Assembly (NCBI RefSeq): GCF_016863515.1
Contig: NZ_BOPA01000035.1
Location: forward strand, 1-64,000
DNA length: 64,000 nt
Source of the DNA: Micromonospora gifhornensis
Lineage (GTDB): Bacteria > Actinomycetota > Actinomycetes > Mycobacteriales > Micromonosporaceae
Direction of reading: 5' to 3'
Part shown: piece by piece, positions 43,801-51,677 of the stretch
Layout: every line of letters starts with the position of its first letter
How positions within the stretch are numbered: the stretch's first letter is position 1
Program-made: the position numbers and the translations under genes
Notes under the pieces: model-generated
Databases searched by the model: none
Told to the model about the DNA's origin: nothing
The model's input: only the letters and a program-made list of their open reading frames with translations

Positions 43801-44951
43801 ACACCGACTTCCTCACCGATCTGCGGGCACATGCCCGCGCGTACGCGGACCTGCTGCGCCCCACCGCGCTGGACCGCGACCGCAACCCGGACCTCGCGGT
43901 CTCGTCGCCCGGCTGCGGACTGCCGTGGCGCACCTTCGCGGGCCTGCCCGCCGAGTACAACCCCGAGCCGCTGCGGGTCGATGGCCGGCCCGTCCTGCTG
44001 CACAGCTGCGTCGAACGGGTCGTCGTGCTGGAGGAACTGGCCCGTGTCGACGCCGGTGCGGTGCTCGCCCTGCCCGGCCCGTCGATGTCCTCGTCCGTCA
44101 TCGGGGACCTCGCCGACGATGACCAGCGGCAACGGTTCTGGGAGAGGATCACCGCCGAACCCACCTGGACCTTCTTCGCCATGACCGAGCCGACGCACGG
44201 CTCCGATCCGAGCGGCATGCGCACCACCGTTCGCCGCGATGGTGACGGCTTCCTGCTCAACGGCACGAAACGGTACATCGGCAACGCCGCACGGTCGCGT
44301 ATCGGCATCGTCTTCGCCCGCCGCGGCGCCGGTCCGCTGGGCATGGTGGCGGTCCTCGTCGACACCGACCTGCCCGGATTCACCGCCGCACCGCTGTCCA
44401 CCCGGGGTGTACGCGCGCTGCAGCTGAGCGAGTTGCGGATGGCCGAGGTACCGGTCACCGAGGACGACATTCTCGGCCGGCACCGCTCCGCCACCCGGCA
44501 GGGCATGTGGGCGGCCACCCGCACCTTCAACCGGTACCGCCCGGTGGTGTCCTGCCTCGCGCTGGGCGTCGCCCAGGCCGCGTACGACCTGGTCGTCACG
44601 GAACGCCGCGGATACCGGGTCGCCGAGCGGCACCTGCTCACCGACTGGGAACAGCGTCTCACCGGCACCCGCGCCCTGGTGTTGGCCGCCGCCCGATCCG
44701 CCGACGCGAATCCAGGCGACGGCACCCTCGCCGCCGCGGCGAAGCTGCGTGCCACCCGCCTCGCCGAGGAGATCACCACCACGGCGGTGCGGCTGCTCGG
44801 GCCGGGGGCGCGTTGGGAGCACCCGATTCTGGACAAGCTCCTGCGCGACGCACGCGCCTTCGAGTTCATGGAAGGCACCGGCAACGTTCAGCGGCTCACC
44901 CTCGCCGAGGGTTACCTGCAAAGGCGGCTTCCCGATGTCCGCGCCGCGTGA
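43797..44951 (+). CDS. Acyl-CoA (acyl-ACP) dehydrogenase
   Basis: A 384-residue flavin-dependent acyl thioester dehydrogenase forming an alpha,beta double bond. The FAD/substrate region FFAMTEPTHGSDPSGM, the beta-domain stretch GTKRYIGNA and the C-terminal FMEGTGNVQRLTL with the usual catalytic-Glu position are visible. In several biosynthetic clusters such enzymes oxidise aminoacyl groups on carrier proteins, for example prolyl to pyrrolyl. Given its operon partners (ATP-grasp ligase, decarboxylase, ACP), the substrate is probably an acyl or aminoacyl group on the ACP at 41955. It overlaps the preceding short homologue by ATGA and the following gene by 17 bp. Confidence 0.9.
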   Translation: MNTDFLTDLRAHARAYADLLRPTALDRDRNPDLAVSSPGCGLPWRTFAGLPAEYNPEPLRVDGRPVLLHSCVERVVVLEELARVDAGAVLALPGPSMSSSVIGDLADDDQRQRFWERITAEPTWTFFAMTEPTHGSDPSGMRTTVRRDGDGFLLNGTKRYIGNAARSRIGIVFARRGAGPLGMVAVLVDTDLPGFTAAPLSTRGVRALQLSELRMAEVPVTEDDILGRHRSATRQGMWAATRTFNRYRPVVSCLALGVAQAAYDLVVTERRGYRVAERHLLTDWEQRLTGTRALVLAAARSADANPGDGTLAAAAKLRATRLAEEITTTAVRLLGPGARWEHPILDKLLRDARAFEFMEGTGNVQRLTLAEGYLQRRLPDVRAA

Positions 44952-45774
44952 TCCGGTCTGGGTCGACGTCGGAACGCCGCCGGGCACCGACGTGTGGCAC
45001 ATCGTGTTGGACGTCGCACGCGAGACCGTCGACCCGTTCACCGCGCTGCTCGACGCCAACGAACTGCGGCGCGCGCACCGGCTGCGCGACGAGCAGGCGG
45101 CCCACCGCTTCGTGGCGGCCCACGGAGCGGTGCGGTCGGTGCTGGGCAGCTACCTCGACGTCGCCGGCTACGCGCTGCACTGGGCCCGCGGCCCCAACGG
45201 CAAACCGTACTTCGACGGCGAGTGGAGCCGGTGGCAGTGGAGCCTCAGCCGGTCCGGCGGGCACGCCCTGCTCGCCGTCCGCCTGCACGAGCCGGTCGGG
45301 GTGGACGTGGAGCAGATCCGCGACGACGTCCGGGCCCACGCCCTCTCGGCCCGGTTCATGCCGCCCGAGGAGGCCGCCGAGGTCGCCGCCCAGCCCGACG
45401 ACGCCGCGCGTAACGCCGCCTACCACCGGTTGCTGTCCCGCAAGGAGGCGTGTGTGAAAGCCAGCGGCGGGCGGCTGCTGGACGGGCTGCGCCTCGGCGT
45501 CCTGGTGCCCGGGCTCGTCGAGGGCTCCGGCGCCTTCCTCGGGCAGCGCTGGTCGCTGCGGGACCTGCCCGCCCCGCCCGGTTTCGTCGCCACCCTGGCC
45601 ACCCTCGGTGACCGTCCCCGGCGGCTGCGGATGTTCGAGTGGGACTGGCGGACCTACCCGTACGGCGGCCACGCCGAGGCACCGACCGGGCGAGCACCGG
45701 AGCGACCCGACGCGACCCCACCACCCGGAGACGAGGACTCGTCCCCGCCCCCCGTAGCGAGGAGAGCCGCATGA
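44935..45774 (+). CDS. 4'-phosphopantetheinyl transferase, Sfp type
   Basis: A 279-residue Sfp-type enzyme that moves phosphopantetheine from CoA to the Ser of carrier domains. The magnesium/CoA motif GVDVEQI and the second motif SRKEACVKASGG are intact, as is the upstream WQWSLSRSGGHALLAV region. About 50 residues at the C-terminus are Pro-rich and probably disordered. ATG 44935 lies inside the end of the dehydrogenase gene, and the stop overlaps the next start. It presumably activates the T domains of the three NRPSs, the A-T didomain and the two ACPs. Confidence 0.93.
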   Translation: MSAPRDPVWVDVGTPPGTDVWHIVLDVARETVDPFTALLDANELRRAHRLRDEQAAHRFVAAHGAVRSVLGSYLDVAGYALHWARGPNGKPYFDGEWSRWQWSLSRSGGHALLAVRLHEPVGVDVEQIRDDVRAHALSARFMPPEEAAEVAAQPDDAARNAAYHRLLSRKEACVKASGGRLLDGLRLGVLVPGLVEGSGAFLGQRWSLRDLPAPPGFVATLATLGDRPRRLRMFEWDWRTYPYGGHAEAPTGRAPERPDATPPPGDEDSSPPPVARRAA

Positions 45775-46247
45775 GACACCATCTCGAACCCGCCGGCCGC
45801 CGATACCGGCCGACCAACTCCACCGGACCGGGCCGGGGCCGCGGCGGTGAGCCGGACGACAGGTGCATCGCCCGACGGACCGGCGGTGGACCGTACCCGC
45901 CGGATGCTGTGCCACGGATGCGTTTCACTCCTTCGGCGATACCCGTCCTGACCTGTGTGCCCGCCCGGCATGAAGCGGCGCTACGCGGTGCCGTGGAGGC
46001 CCTGGCCCGCCTGGGCCGCTCGGATCTGGGCGGCATTCTGCGGGTCAGCGCACCCGGTTCGGCCGACGCCGCCGCCGAACGCCTCGCCGCCCGGCGGGCC
46101 GTCGAGAACGCCCTGCACGGCGGCTGCGGCACCGTCCTGCTCCCGCCACCTCGCCCTCCGTCGACACGGCACCGCGACCGCCCGGACACCCCAAACCCGT
46201 CCGCTCCCCCACCCACGACCCGCATTCAGAGTGAGGAACTCCGATGA
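45771..46247 (+). CDS. Unknown 158-residue protein
   Basis: I do not recognise this gene. It is supported by a GGAGAG site before ATG 45771 and by ATGA overlaps with both neighbours. The first 50 residues are rich in Arg, Gly and Pro; the middle (about 52-125) is the ordered-looking part, with PVLTCVPARHEAALRGAVEA, a predicted helix of Ala/Arg residues and HGGCGTVLLP; the end is Pro/Thr-rich. No signal peptide, membrane span or enzyme motif is evident. Position between the phosphopantetheinyl transferase and the exporter suggests a minor role in the cluster. Confidence 0.7.
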   Translation: MRHHLEPAGRRYRPTNSTGPGRGRGGEPDDRCIARRTGGGPYPPDAVPRMRFTPSAIPVLTCVPARHEAALRGAVEALARLGRSDLGGILRVSAPGSADAAAERLAARRAVENALHGGCGTVLLPPPRPPSTRHRDRPDTPNPSAPPPTTRIQSEELR

Positions 46248-47656
46248 CGTCCACGCAGAAGTCCCAGGCCCCCGACGGGGTCCAGGCGGCGGTCCAGTGG
46301 CGGAAGGTCATCACCCTGACCGCCAGCCAGGGCCTGTCGCTGACCGCCGACTACGTCCTGCTCGTCGCCCTGGCCTGGACCGCGGTCCAACTCGGCGGCG
46401 TCGGCGCGATCACCACCCTGATGCTGGCCGGCACCGTCCCCCGCGCCCTGACGCTGGTCTTCTCCGGCCCCATCGCCGACTCGTTGGGGGCCCGGTTCGT
46501 CCTGCTGCGCACCACCTCCGCCCGCGCCGTGCTACTCGCCGCCGGCGCGGTGGTCGTCTTCACCACGCCGTGGTTCTGGCCGCTGGTGGTCGTCGCTGCC
46601 ATCGAGGGGGTGCTGCTGGGCATCGGCAGCCCGGCCGCCGGCACCCTGATGCCCCGGCTGGCCCAGGGCGAGCAGTTGGCCCGGGCGAACTCACTGTCGT
46701 CCCTGGTCACCCGGCTCGCGCCGATCATCGGTACCCCGATCGGCGCCTGGCTGATCGCCACCGGTGAGCTGTGGGAGGCGATGGCGGTGGTGGCGGCGAC
46801 CTGCGGTGTCTCGTTCGCCGCGATGTGGGTGGTCACCCGTGGTATGGCCGGTGGTGACCGGACGCCGGGCGAGAACATGCTCCGACGCTCCGGCGACGGC
46901 ATCCGCCTGCTGCGCACGTACGGCCGCCTGCGCTGGCTGTTCATCTGCGCGTTCCTGCTCGACATGGCCTTCGGCTGGCCGATCGAGGTGGCCCTGCCGC
47001 TGATCGTCGACGGCCGGGGCTGGGGTGTCGGTTCGGTGGCCGTGGTCGTGGTCGCGTTCAGCTGCGGCGCGATCGCCGCCGGGGTGACCGGTGCCCTGCT
47101 CGCCCACCGCATCCCGCTGATGGTGCGCCTGGTCGTCACGGGCGTCGGCATCGGTCTGGGCATCCTGGCGATGGCGGCGATGAACTCGGTGTTCACCCTC
47201 GCCGCGGTCGGCGCGCTGGTCGGTCTGATGGCCGGCCTGAACGGCCCGGCGATCGTCACCGTCTACCAGCAGGCCTCCCCGCGTGCCCGGATGGGCACGG
47301 CGATGTCGATGCTGACGCTGGCCGGCATCGGCACCGTTCCGGTGTCGATCGTGGTCTTCGGCGCGCTCTCCGCTGTGATCGGGGTGACCGCCACCTGGTT
47401 CGTGTGCGGTTTCGTCGCCCTGGCCGCGCCGGTGGCGGCGCTGCGGGCACTGCGTCAGCCGCCGCCCGGACCGGAGAGCCTGGGCGGCACCGACACGGCG
47501 GCACCGTCCCCCGAGCCCGAGCCGGCCACCGCCGAGGCGCAGCCGACTCCGGATTCGCAGCCGACGCCCGAGGCCCAGCCGGTGCCGGTGGCCTTCGAGG
47601 GATCCGATCGCGACCCTGCCGACCAGGTCCTGGTCGCCGCGAGTCGCAACGGATGA
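46244..47656 (+). CDS. MFS transporter, probable product exporter
   Basis: A 470-residue membrane protein of the major facilitator superfamily. I see about 10-12 hydrophobic segments from residue 20 to 405, and short Arg-containing loops such as DSLGARFVLLR between helices 2 and 3. The last 60 residues are a Pro/Glu/Ala-rich cytoplasmic tail with PTPDSQPTPEAQP-like repeats. It is last in the 12-gene operon, overlapping the previous gene by ATGA, and is followed by a strong hairpin. Export of the finished peptide, giving self-protection, is the usual role of such a gene in a biosynthetic cluster. Confidence 0.9.
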   Translation: MTSTQKSQAPDGVQAAVQWRKVITLTASQGLSLTADYVLLVALAWTAVQLGGVGAITTLMLAGTVPRALTLVFSGPIADSLGARFVLLRTTSARAVLLAAGAVVVFTTPWFWPLVVVAAIEGVLLGIGSPAAGTLMPRLAQGEQLARANSLSSLVTRLAPIIGTPIGAWLIATGELWEAMAVVAATCGVSFAAMWVVTRGMAGGDRTPGENMLRRSGDGIRLLRTYGRLRWLFICAFLLDMAFGWPIEVALPLIVDGRGWGVGSVAVVVVAFSCGAIAAGVTGALLAHRIPLMVRLVVTGVGIGLGILAMAAMNSVFTLAAVGALVGLMAGLNGPAIVTVYQQASPRARMGTAMSMLTLAGIGTVPVSIVVFGALSAVIGVTATWFVCGFVALAAPVAALRALRQPPPGPESLGGTDTAAPSPEPEPATAEAQPTPDSQPTPEAQPVPVAFEGSDRDPADQVLVAASRNG

Positions 47657-47696
47657 TCCGACGCGGTGCACCGTGACCTGGTGCCCCGCATGGTGA

Positions 47697-47740
47697 AGCG
47701 GCCGGGATCCGTGGGCGTCAGCCCACGGATCCCGGCCGCT
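47697..47740. terminator. Bidirectional terminator, perfect 20-bp stem
   Basis: An uninterrupted 20-bp inverted repeat (47697-47716 with 47721-47740) with a GTCA loop lies between the convergent MFS and SnoaL-like genes. It marks the right end of the biosynthetic operon. Confidence 0.9.
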
Positions 47741-47746
47741 GACCCG

Positions 47747-48130
47747 TCAGTCCGGTGCGACGTAGTAGAAGCGCCGGTAGCCCAGCAGCATCCCCTCGTC
47801 GGTCAGGGTGAACACGTCGACGAAGTCCAGCGTGGTCCGACCCGGCAGATCGGTGTACCGGCCGGTGACGGCGACACCGTCACCGTCGGCGATCACCTTG
47901 TAGATCTGGTGGTGGCTCGGCGGTCCGGCAACCCGGGCATGGGTACGCAGCACCTCGTTGCGCCCGCAGCCGTGCGCCATGTCCGGTCTCTGGACCTGCA
48001 CGTTCTCGTCGAGCAGTGAGCCGTATCCGTCGATGTCGCCGATGTTGAGATAGTGGTACGACAGGCGGACGTGGTCGACCCCGACCGCAGTGGCGGCACT
48101 GTACTTCAGCGAACCCCCATGGCAGGTCAT
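47747..48130 (-). CDS. SnoaL-like / NTF2-fold protein
   Basis: A 127-residue protein of the NTF2-like cone fold: an early helix (VDHVRLSYHYLNIGDIDGYGSLL), then strands with VAVTGRYTD, LDFVDVFTLTDEGMLLGYRRFYYV. Families with this fold include small cyclases, isomerases and plain binding proteins; the sequence does not tell which. ATG 48130 is preceded by GGAG at a good distance; an upstream ATG would add an unstructured extension. It runs opposite to the biosynthetic operon and divergent from the SARP gene. Confidence 0.8.
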   Translation of the reverse strand: MTCHGGSLKYSAATAVGVDHVRLSYHYLNIGDIDGYGSLLDENVQVQRPDMAHGCGRNEVLRTHARVAGPPSHHQIYKVIADGDGVAVTGRYTDLPGRTTLDFVDVFTLTDEGMLLGYRRFYYVAPD

Positions 48131-48217
48131 CCGGCGGTCTCCTCTTGTCTGGCTAGCTGGCCCCAACTCCGTGTGCGGCCGCTGAACATAAATCTCCACC
48201 AGACGGACAACCTCCGC

Positions 48218-48235
48218 CTATCACGGCGCTTTCCT
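48218..48235 (+). promoter_or_regulatory. Candidate SARP operator upstream of the SARP gene
   Basis: CTATCAC at 48218 and CTTTCCT at 48229 start 11 bp apart with a GGCG spacer, the same spacer as in the pair at 4813/4824. It lies between the divergent SnoaL-like and SARP genes and could mediate autoregulation. Confidence 0.35.
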
Positions 48236-48405
48236 CACCCACCACGCGACGCCTTCAGCCTGCATAGATGCCGAAATTACGACCGTAAACCGGCAATATC
48301 CATCGATAGCCATAGAAGCATCGCGCATTCGCTCCAACGGCTGGACAAGTGCATCCTCAATGGAGTGCACTGTTTCGACAGAAACAGTGTCGGCCCGGGA
48401 GTACC

Positions 48406-51400
48406 ATGCGCAACCTGATCCTCGCCAGCCCGGTCGCCGAGGCTGGAATCGTCTTCCGAGTTCTCGGTCCGCTACAGGTGGACGGGCCGACCAAGACGGT
48501 TCGGATCCCACCGGGGCGTCAGGAAGTCATCCTCGCCTGCCTGCTCATGGAGGCGGGCCGGCTCGTCGACACCGACCGGTTGCTCGACCTCGTCTGGCCG
48601 GACGAGGCACCCGACACCGCCCGCACCCAGATCCAGATCTGCGTGTCACGCCTGCGCAAGAGCTTCACCGAGGCGGGCGTCAGCGCCTCGGTGATCTCCC
48701 GCGCCCCCGGCTACCTCCTGCGCACCGACGACGACAGCGTGGACCTGCAGGTGTTCAACCGGCAGGTGATGGCCTCGCGGGTGCTGGTCAAGGAGGGCAG
48801 GCTCGCCGAGGCGGCCGAGCGGCTGCGCGCCGCCGTGGCCCTGTGGCGGGGACCCTGCCTCAGCGGCGTACCCAGTGACGCCCTGCGCACCCGGGGGCTG
48901 CGGCTGGACGAGGAGCGGCTGGCGGCCATCGAGACGTACCTCGGGCTGGAACTGAACCTCGGGCGCGGCCACGAGCTGGTCGGCGAGATCAGCCAGTTGC
49001 TGCACGAGCATCCGCTGCGCGAGCGGCTGCGCGGACAGCTGATGCTGGCGCTGCACCGCTCCGGCCGGCAGGCGGAGGCGCTCGACATCTACCGGGCCGG
49101 CCGGCAGCTGCTCAACGACGAGTTGGGGCTGGAGCCGGGTGAGGAGCTGCGGCAACTGGAGACCGCCATTCTCACCAGGGATCCCGCCCTGCACCTGCCG
49201 GCGACGCCGGCCCCGGTGACCGCGGCACCGCGCGTCCCCGAGGTTCCCACCGCGCCGCTGTCCCCGTACGGCGAGGAGCAGCCGCACCAGCTGCCCGCCG
49301 ACACCGCGGACTTCGTCGTCAACGAGCCGATCCTGCGTACGATCGAGGCCGCGCTGGTCGGCGGCGACGGGCAGCGGGCACTCGGGCTCGTGGTCATCGC
49401 CGGCAAACCCGGCATCGGCAAGAGCGCACTGGCCACCCATGTCGCGCACCGGCTCGGCGCCCAGCGGTTCCCCGACGGTCAGCTCTACTGCGACCTGCGG
49501 GGGGTCGGCGTCGACACGGTCAGCGCGAAGGACGCCCTCGGCCGGTTCCTGCGGGCCCTCGGCATTCCCGGCCCGGTGATACCGGACAGCACCGACGAAC
49601 GCGCCGAGATGTACCGGACGCTGCTGGCCTCCCGCCGGATGCTTGTGGTCCTGGACGACGCCGCGAACGAGGCCCAGATCATGCCGCTGCTGCCGGGCAG
49701 CAGCAGCTGCGCGGTCCTGGTCACCAGCCGGTCGAGGTTGACCGCGCTGCCCGGCGCCCAGCGGGTCGAGCTGGACGTGCTCGACCAGGAGCAGGCCCTG
49801 CAACTGTTGGGCCGGGTGATCAGCGTCGAGCGGGTGAGCCAGGAGAAGGAGGCCGCCATCGCGTTGGTCCGTACGGTCGGCGGGCTTCCGCTGGCGTTGC
49901 GGATCGTGGCCGCGCGGCTGGCCGCCCGGCCGCACTGGAACCTCGCGTCGATGGTGCACCGGCTGGCCAACGAGCGGCACCGGCTCGATGAGCTCGCGCA
50001 CGGCGAGATGACGATGCGGGCCAGCCTGTCGCTGACCCACGACGGTCTGCGCCGCCCCGACCGGCGGCTGCTGCGGCTGTTCAGCCTGGCGCAGGGGCCG
50101 ACGGTGCCGGGTTGGATCGCGGGTGCCCTGCTCGACGACGACCGGCCGTTCCCGTCCGACCTGCTGGAGCCCCTGGTCGACGTGCAGATGCTGGACGCGG
50201 TGGCGATCGAGCGCACCGGGGAGTTCCGCTACCGGTTCCACGAGGTGATCCGGCTGTTCGCCCGCGAACAGCTCACCCTGCACGATGGCGAAGCCGTGCA
50301 GCGCGCGGCGACCGAACGGATGATCGGCGGCTGGCTGTCGATCGCCGAGCAGGCGCACGCCCGCATCTACGGCGGCGCCTACACGCTGCTGCAGGGCGAC
50401 GGCATGCGGTGGCATCCGCCGGCCGGTTACGTGGAGAACCTGCTGACCGATCCGCTCGAATGGCTCGACAGCGAGCAGCCCAACCTCTGCCTGGCCGTCG
50501 AGCAGGCCGCCCACGCGGGTCTGCACGAGCTCTCCTGGAACCTGGCCACCACGCTAGTCACCCTGTTCGAGGCGCGCGGCTACTTCGACCAGTGGGAACG
50601 GACGCACCAGCGGGCACTGGAGGCCACCCGGGACGCGGGCAACCGACGCGGCATCGCCGCCGTCCTCGCGTCGCTGGGCACGATGCACCTGAGCCGGCAG
50701 CAGCCGGACGAGGCGCGGCAGTCGCTGACCGCGGCGCTGGAGATCTTCGACGACCTGGAGGATCTGCACGGCCTCGCCCTGTGCCGCCGGGATCTCGCCC
50801 TGCTGGACCGGCAGATCGGTGAGGACGACCGCGCGCTCGTGCTCTACGAGCAGGCGGCCCGTGACTTCGATCGGGTCGGGGACGTGATCGGCCGGGCGAC
50901 GGTGCTGACCCAGAGCGCGTACGTGTGGATGCGCCGCGGTCACACCGCCATGGCGCAGGAGCAGCTCGACGAGGCGCTGGCCGCCTTCCGTTCCGTCGGG
51001 TACTCGCACGGGGAGGCGCACGCGTTGCGCCGTGCGGGGCAGGTGCTGCTGCGCCGGGGTGAACACGCGCAGGCGGAACAGGTGCTGACCAGGGTGCTGG
51101 AGATGGTCCGCCGCAGCCGCGACATCATCGGCGAGGGGCACCTGCTGCGCAACCTCGGTGAGGTGTACGAGGCCAGTGGCCGCCACGAGCAGGCCCGCGA
51201 GGCGTACACGCAGGCACTGACCGTACGGGAGAAGATCATCGACCTCGGCGGTGCGGCGCTGGTACGCCTCGACCTGGCCCGGCTGCTGTTCCACACCGGC
51301 GAGTTCGCCGAGGCCGGCGGGCTGCTGGAACAGGCCACGGAGACCTTCCGGGCCCGGGGCATGCGGGCCGAGTTGCGTGAGGCGGAACGGCTGGCGCAGG

Positions 51401-51432
51401 AGCTGACCGCCGCGGACCCGTCCGCCGGCTGA
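48406..51432 (+). CDS. AfsR-type regulator: SARP, NB-ARC and TPR domains
   Basis: A 1,008-residue pathway regulator. Residues about 15-110 form the SARP winged helix (FRVLGPLQVDG, LLDLVWPDEAPDTARTQIQ), about 115-255 the bacterial transcriptional activation domain, and about 320-600 an NB-ARC ATPase with intact Walker A (AGKPGIGKSALATH near 331) and Walker B (MLVVLDDA). The last 350 residues hold TPR repeats. AfsR-like proteins bind direct heptamer repeats and recruit RNA polymerase to antibiotic promoters. ATG 48406 follows GGGAG. It is very likely the main activator of the cluster; matching heptamers occur upstream of itself and of the KAS III operon. Confidence 0.93.
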   Translation: MRNLILASPVAEAGIVFRVLGPLQVDGPTKTVRIPPGRQEVILACLLMEAGRLVDTDRLLDLVWPDEAPDTARTQIQICVSRLRKSFTEAGVSASVISRAPGYLLRTDDDSVDLQVFNRQVMASRVLVKEGRLAEAAERLRAAVALWRGPCLSGVPSDALRTRGLRLDEERLAAIETYLGLELNLGRGHELVGEISQLLHEHPLRERLRGQLMLALHRSGRQAEALDIYRAGRQLLNDELGLEPGEELRQLETAILTRDPALHLPATPAPVTAAPRVPEVPTAPLSPYGEEQPHQLPADTADFVVNEPILRTIEAALVGGDGQRALGLVVIAGKPGIGKSALATHVAHRLGAQRFPDGQLYCDLRGVGVDTVSAKDALGRFLRALGIPGPVIPDSTDERAEMYRTLLASRRMLVVLDDAANEAQIMPLLPGSSSCAVLVTSRSRLTALPGAQRVELDVLDQEQALQLLGRVISVERVSQEKEAAIALVRTVGGLPLALRIVAARLAARPHWNLASMVHRLANERHRLDELAHGEMTMRASLSLTHDGLRRPDRRLLRLFSLAQGPTVPGWIAGALLDDDRPFPSDLLEPLVDVQMLDAVAIERTGEFRYRFHEVIRLFAREQLTLHDGEAVQRAATERMIGGWLSIAEQAHARIYGGAYTLLQGDGMRWHPPAGYVENLLTDPLEWLDSEQPNLCLAVEQAAHAGLHELSWNLATTLVTLFEARGYFDQWERTHQRALEATRDAGNRRGIAAVLASLGTMHLSRQQPDEARQSLTAALEIFDDLEDLHGLALCRRDLALLDRQIGEDDRALVLYEQAARDFDRVGDVIGRATVLTQSAYVWMRRGHTAMAQEQLDEALAAFRSVGYSHGEAHALRRAGQVLLRRGEHAQAEQVLTRVLEMVRRSRDIIGEGHLLRNLGEVYEASGRHEQAREAYTQALTVREKIIDLGGAALVRLDLARLLFHTGEFAEAGGLLEQATETFRARGMRAELREAERLAQELTAADPSAG

Positions 51433-51440
51433 CCTCGCCG

Positions 51441-51456
51441 CTATCACGGTTATCAC
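51441..51456 (+). promoter_or_regulatory. Candidate operator CTATCAC / TTATCAC
   Basis: Two near-identical heptamers start 9 bp apart just after the SARP stop, about 220 bp before the XRE-type gene. The spacing matches the pair at 99-114 rather than the 11-bp SARP phasing, so it may be the site of another factor. Confidence 0.3.
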
Positions 51457-51677
51457 GGCGCGGCGCACCAGCGGCGCGCCCACCCTCGACAAACCCCTGG
51501 GAAATCCACCCTGAGCTGCGAAAATGCTGCCGATTGGCGGCATGATGGCCGGCCGATAGTGAGATCCCGACCATGGTGTGTGACGGCGGTTGTCCCGGTG
51601 TCGTGAGCGGTGCCGGGCGGCGCTTCCAGGCGCGCTACCCCCGCGCCACGACATCGTGATAGGGAGTGGGACACCAG

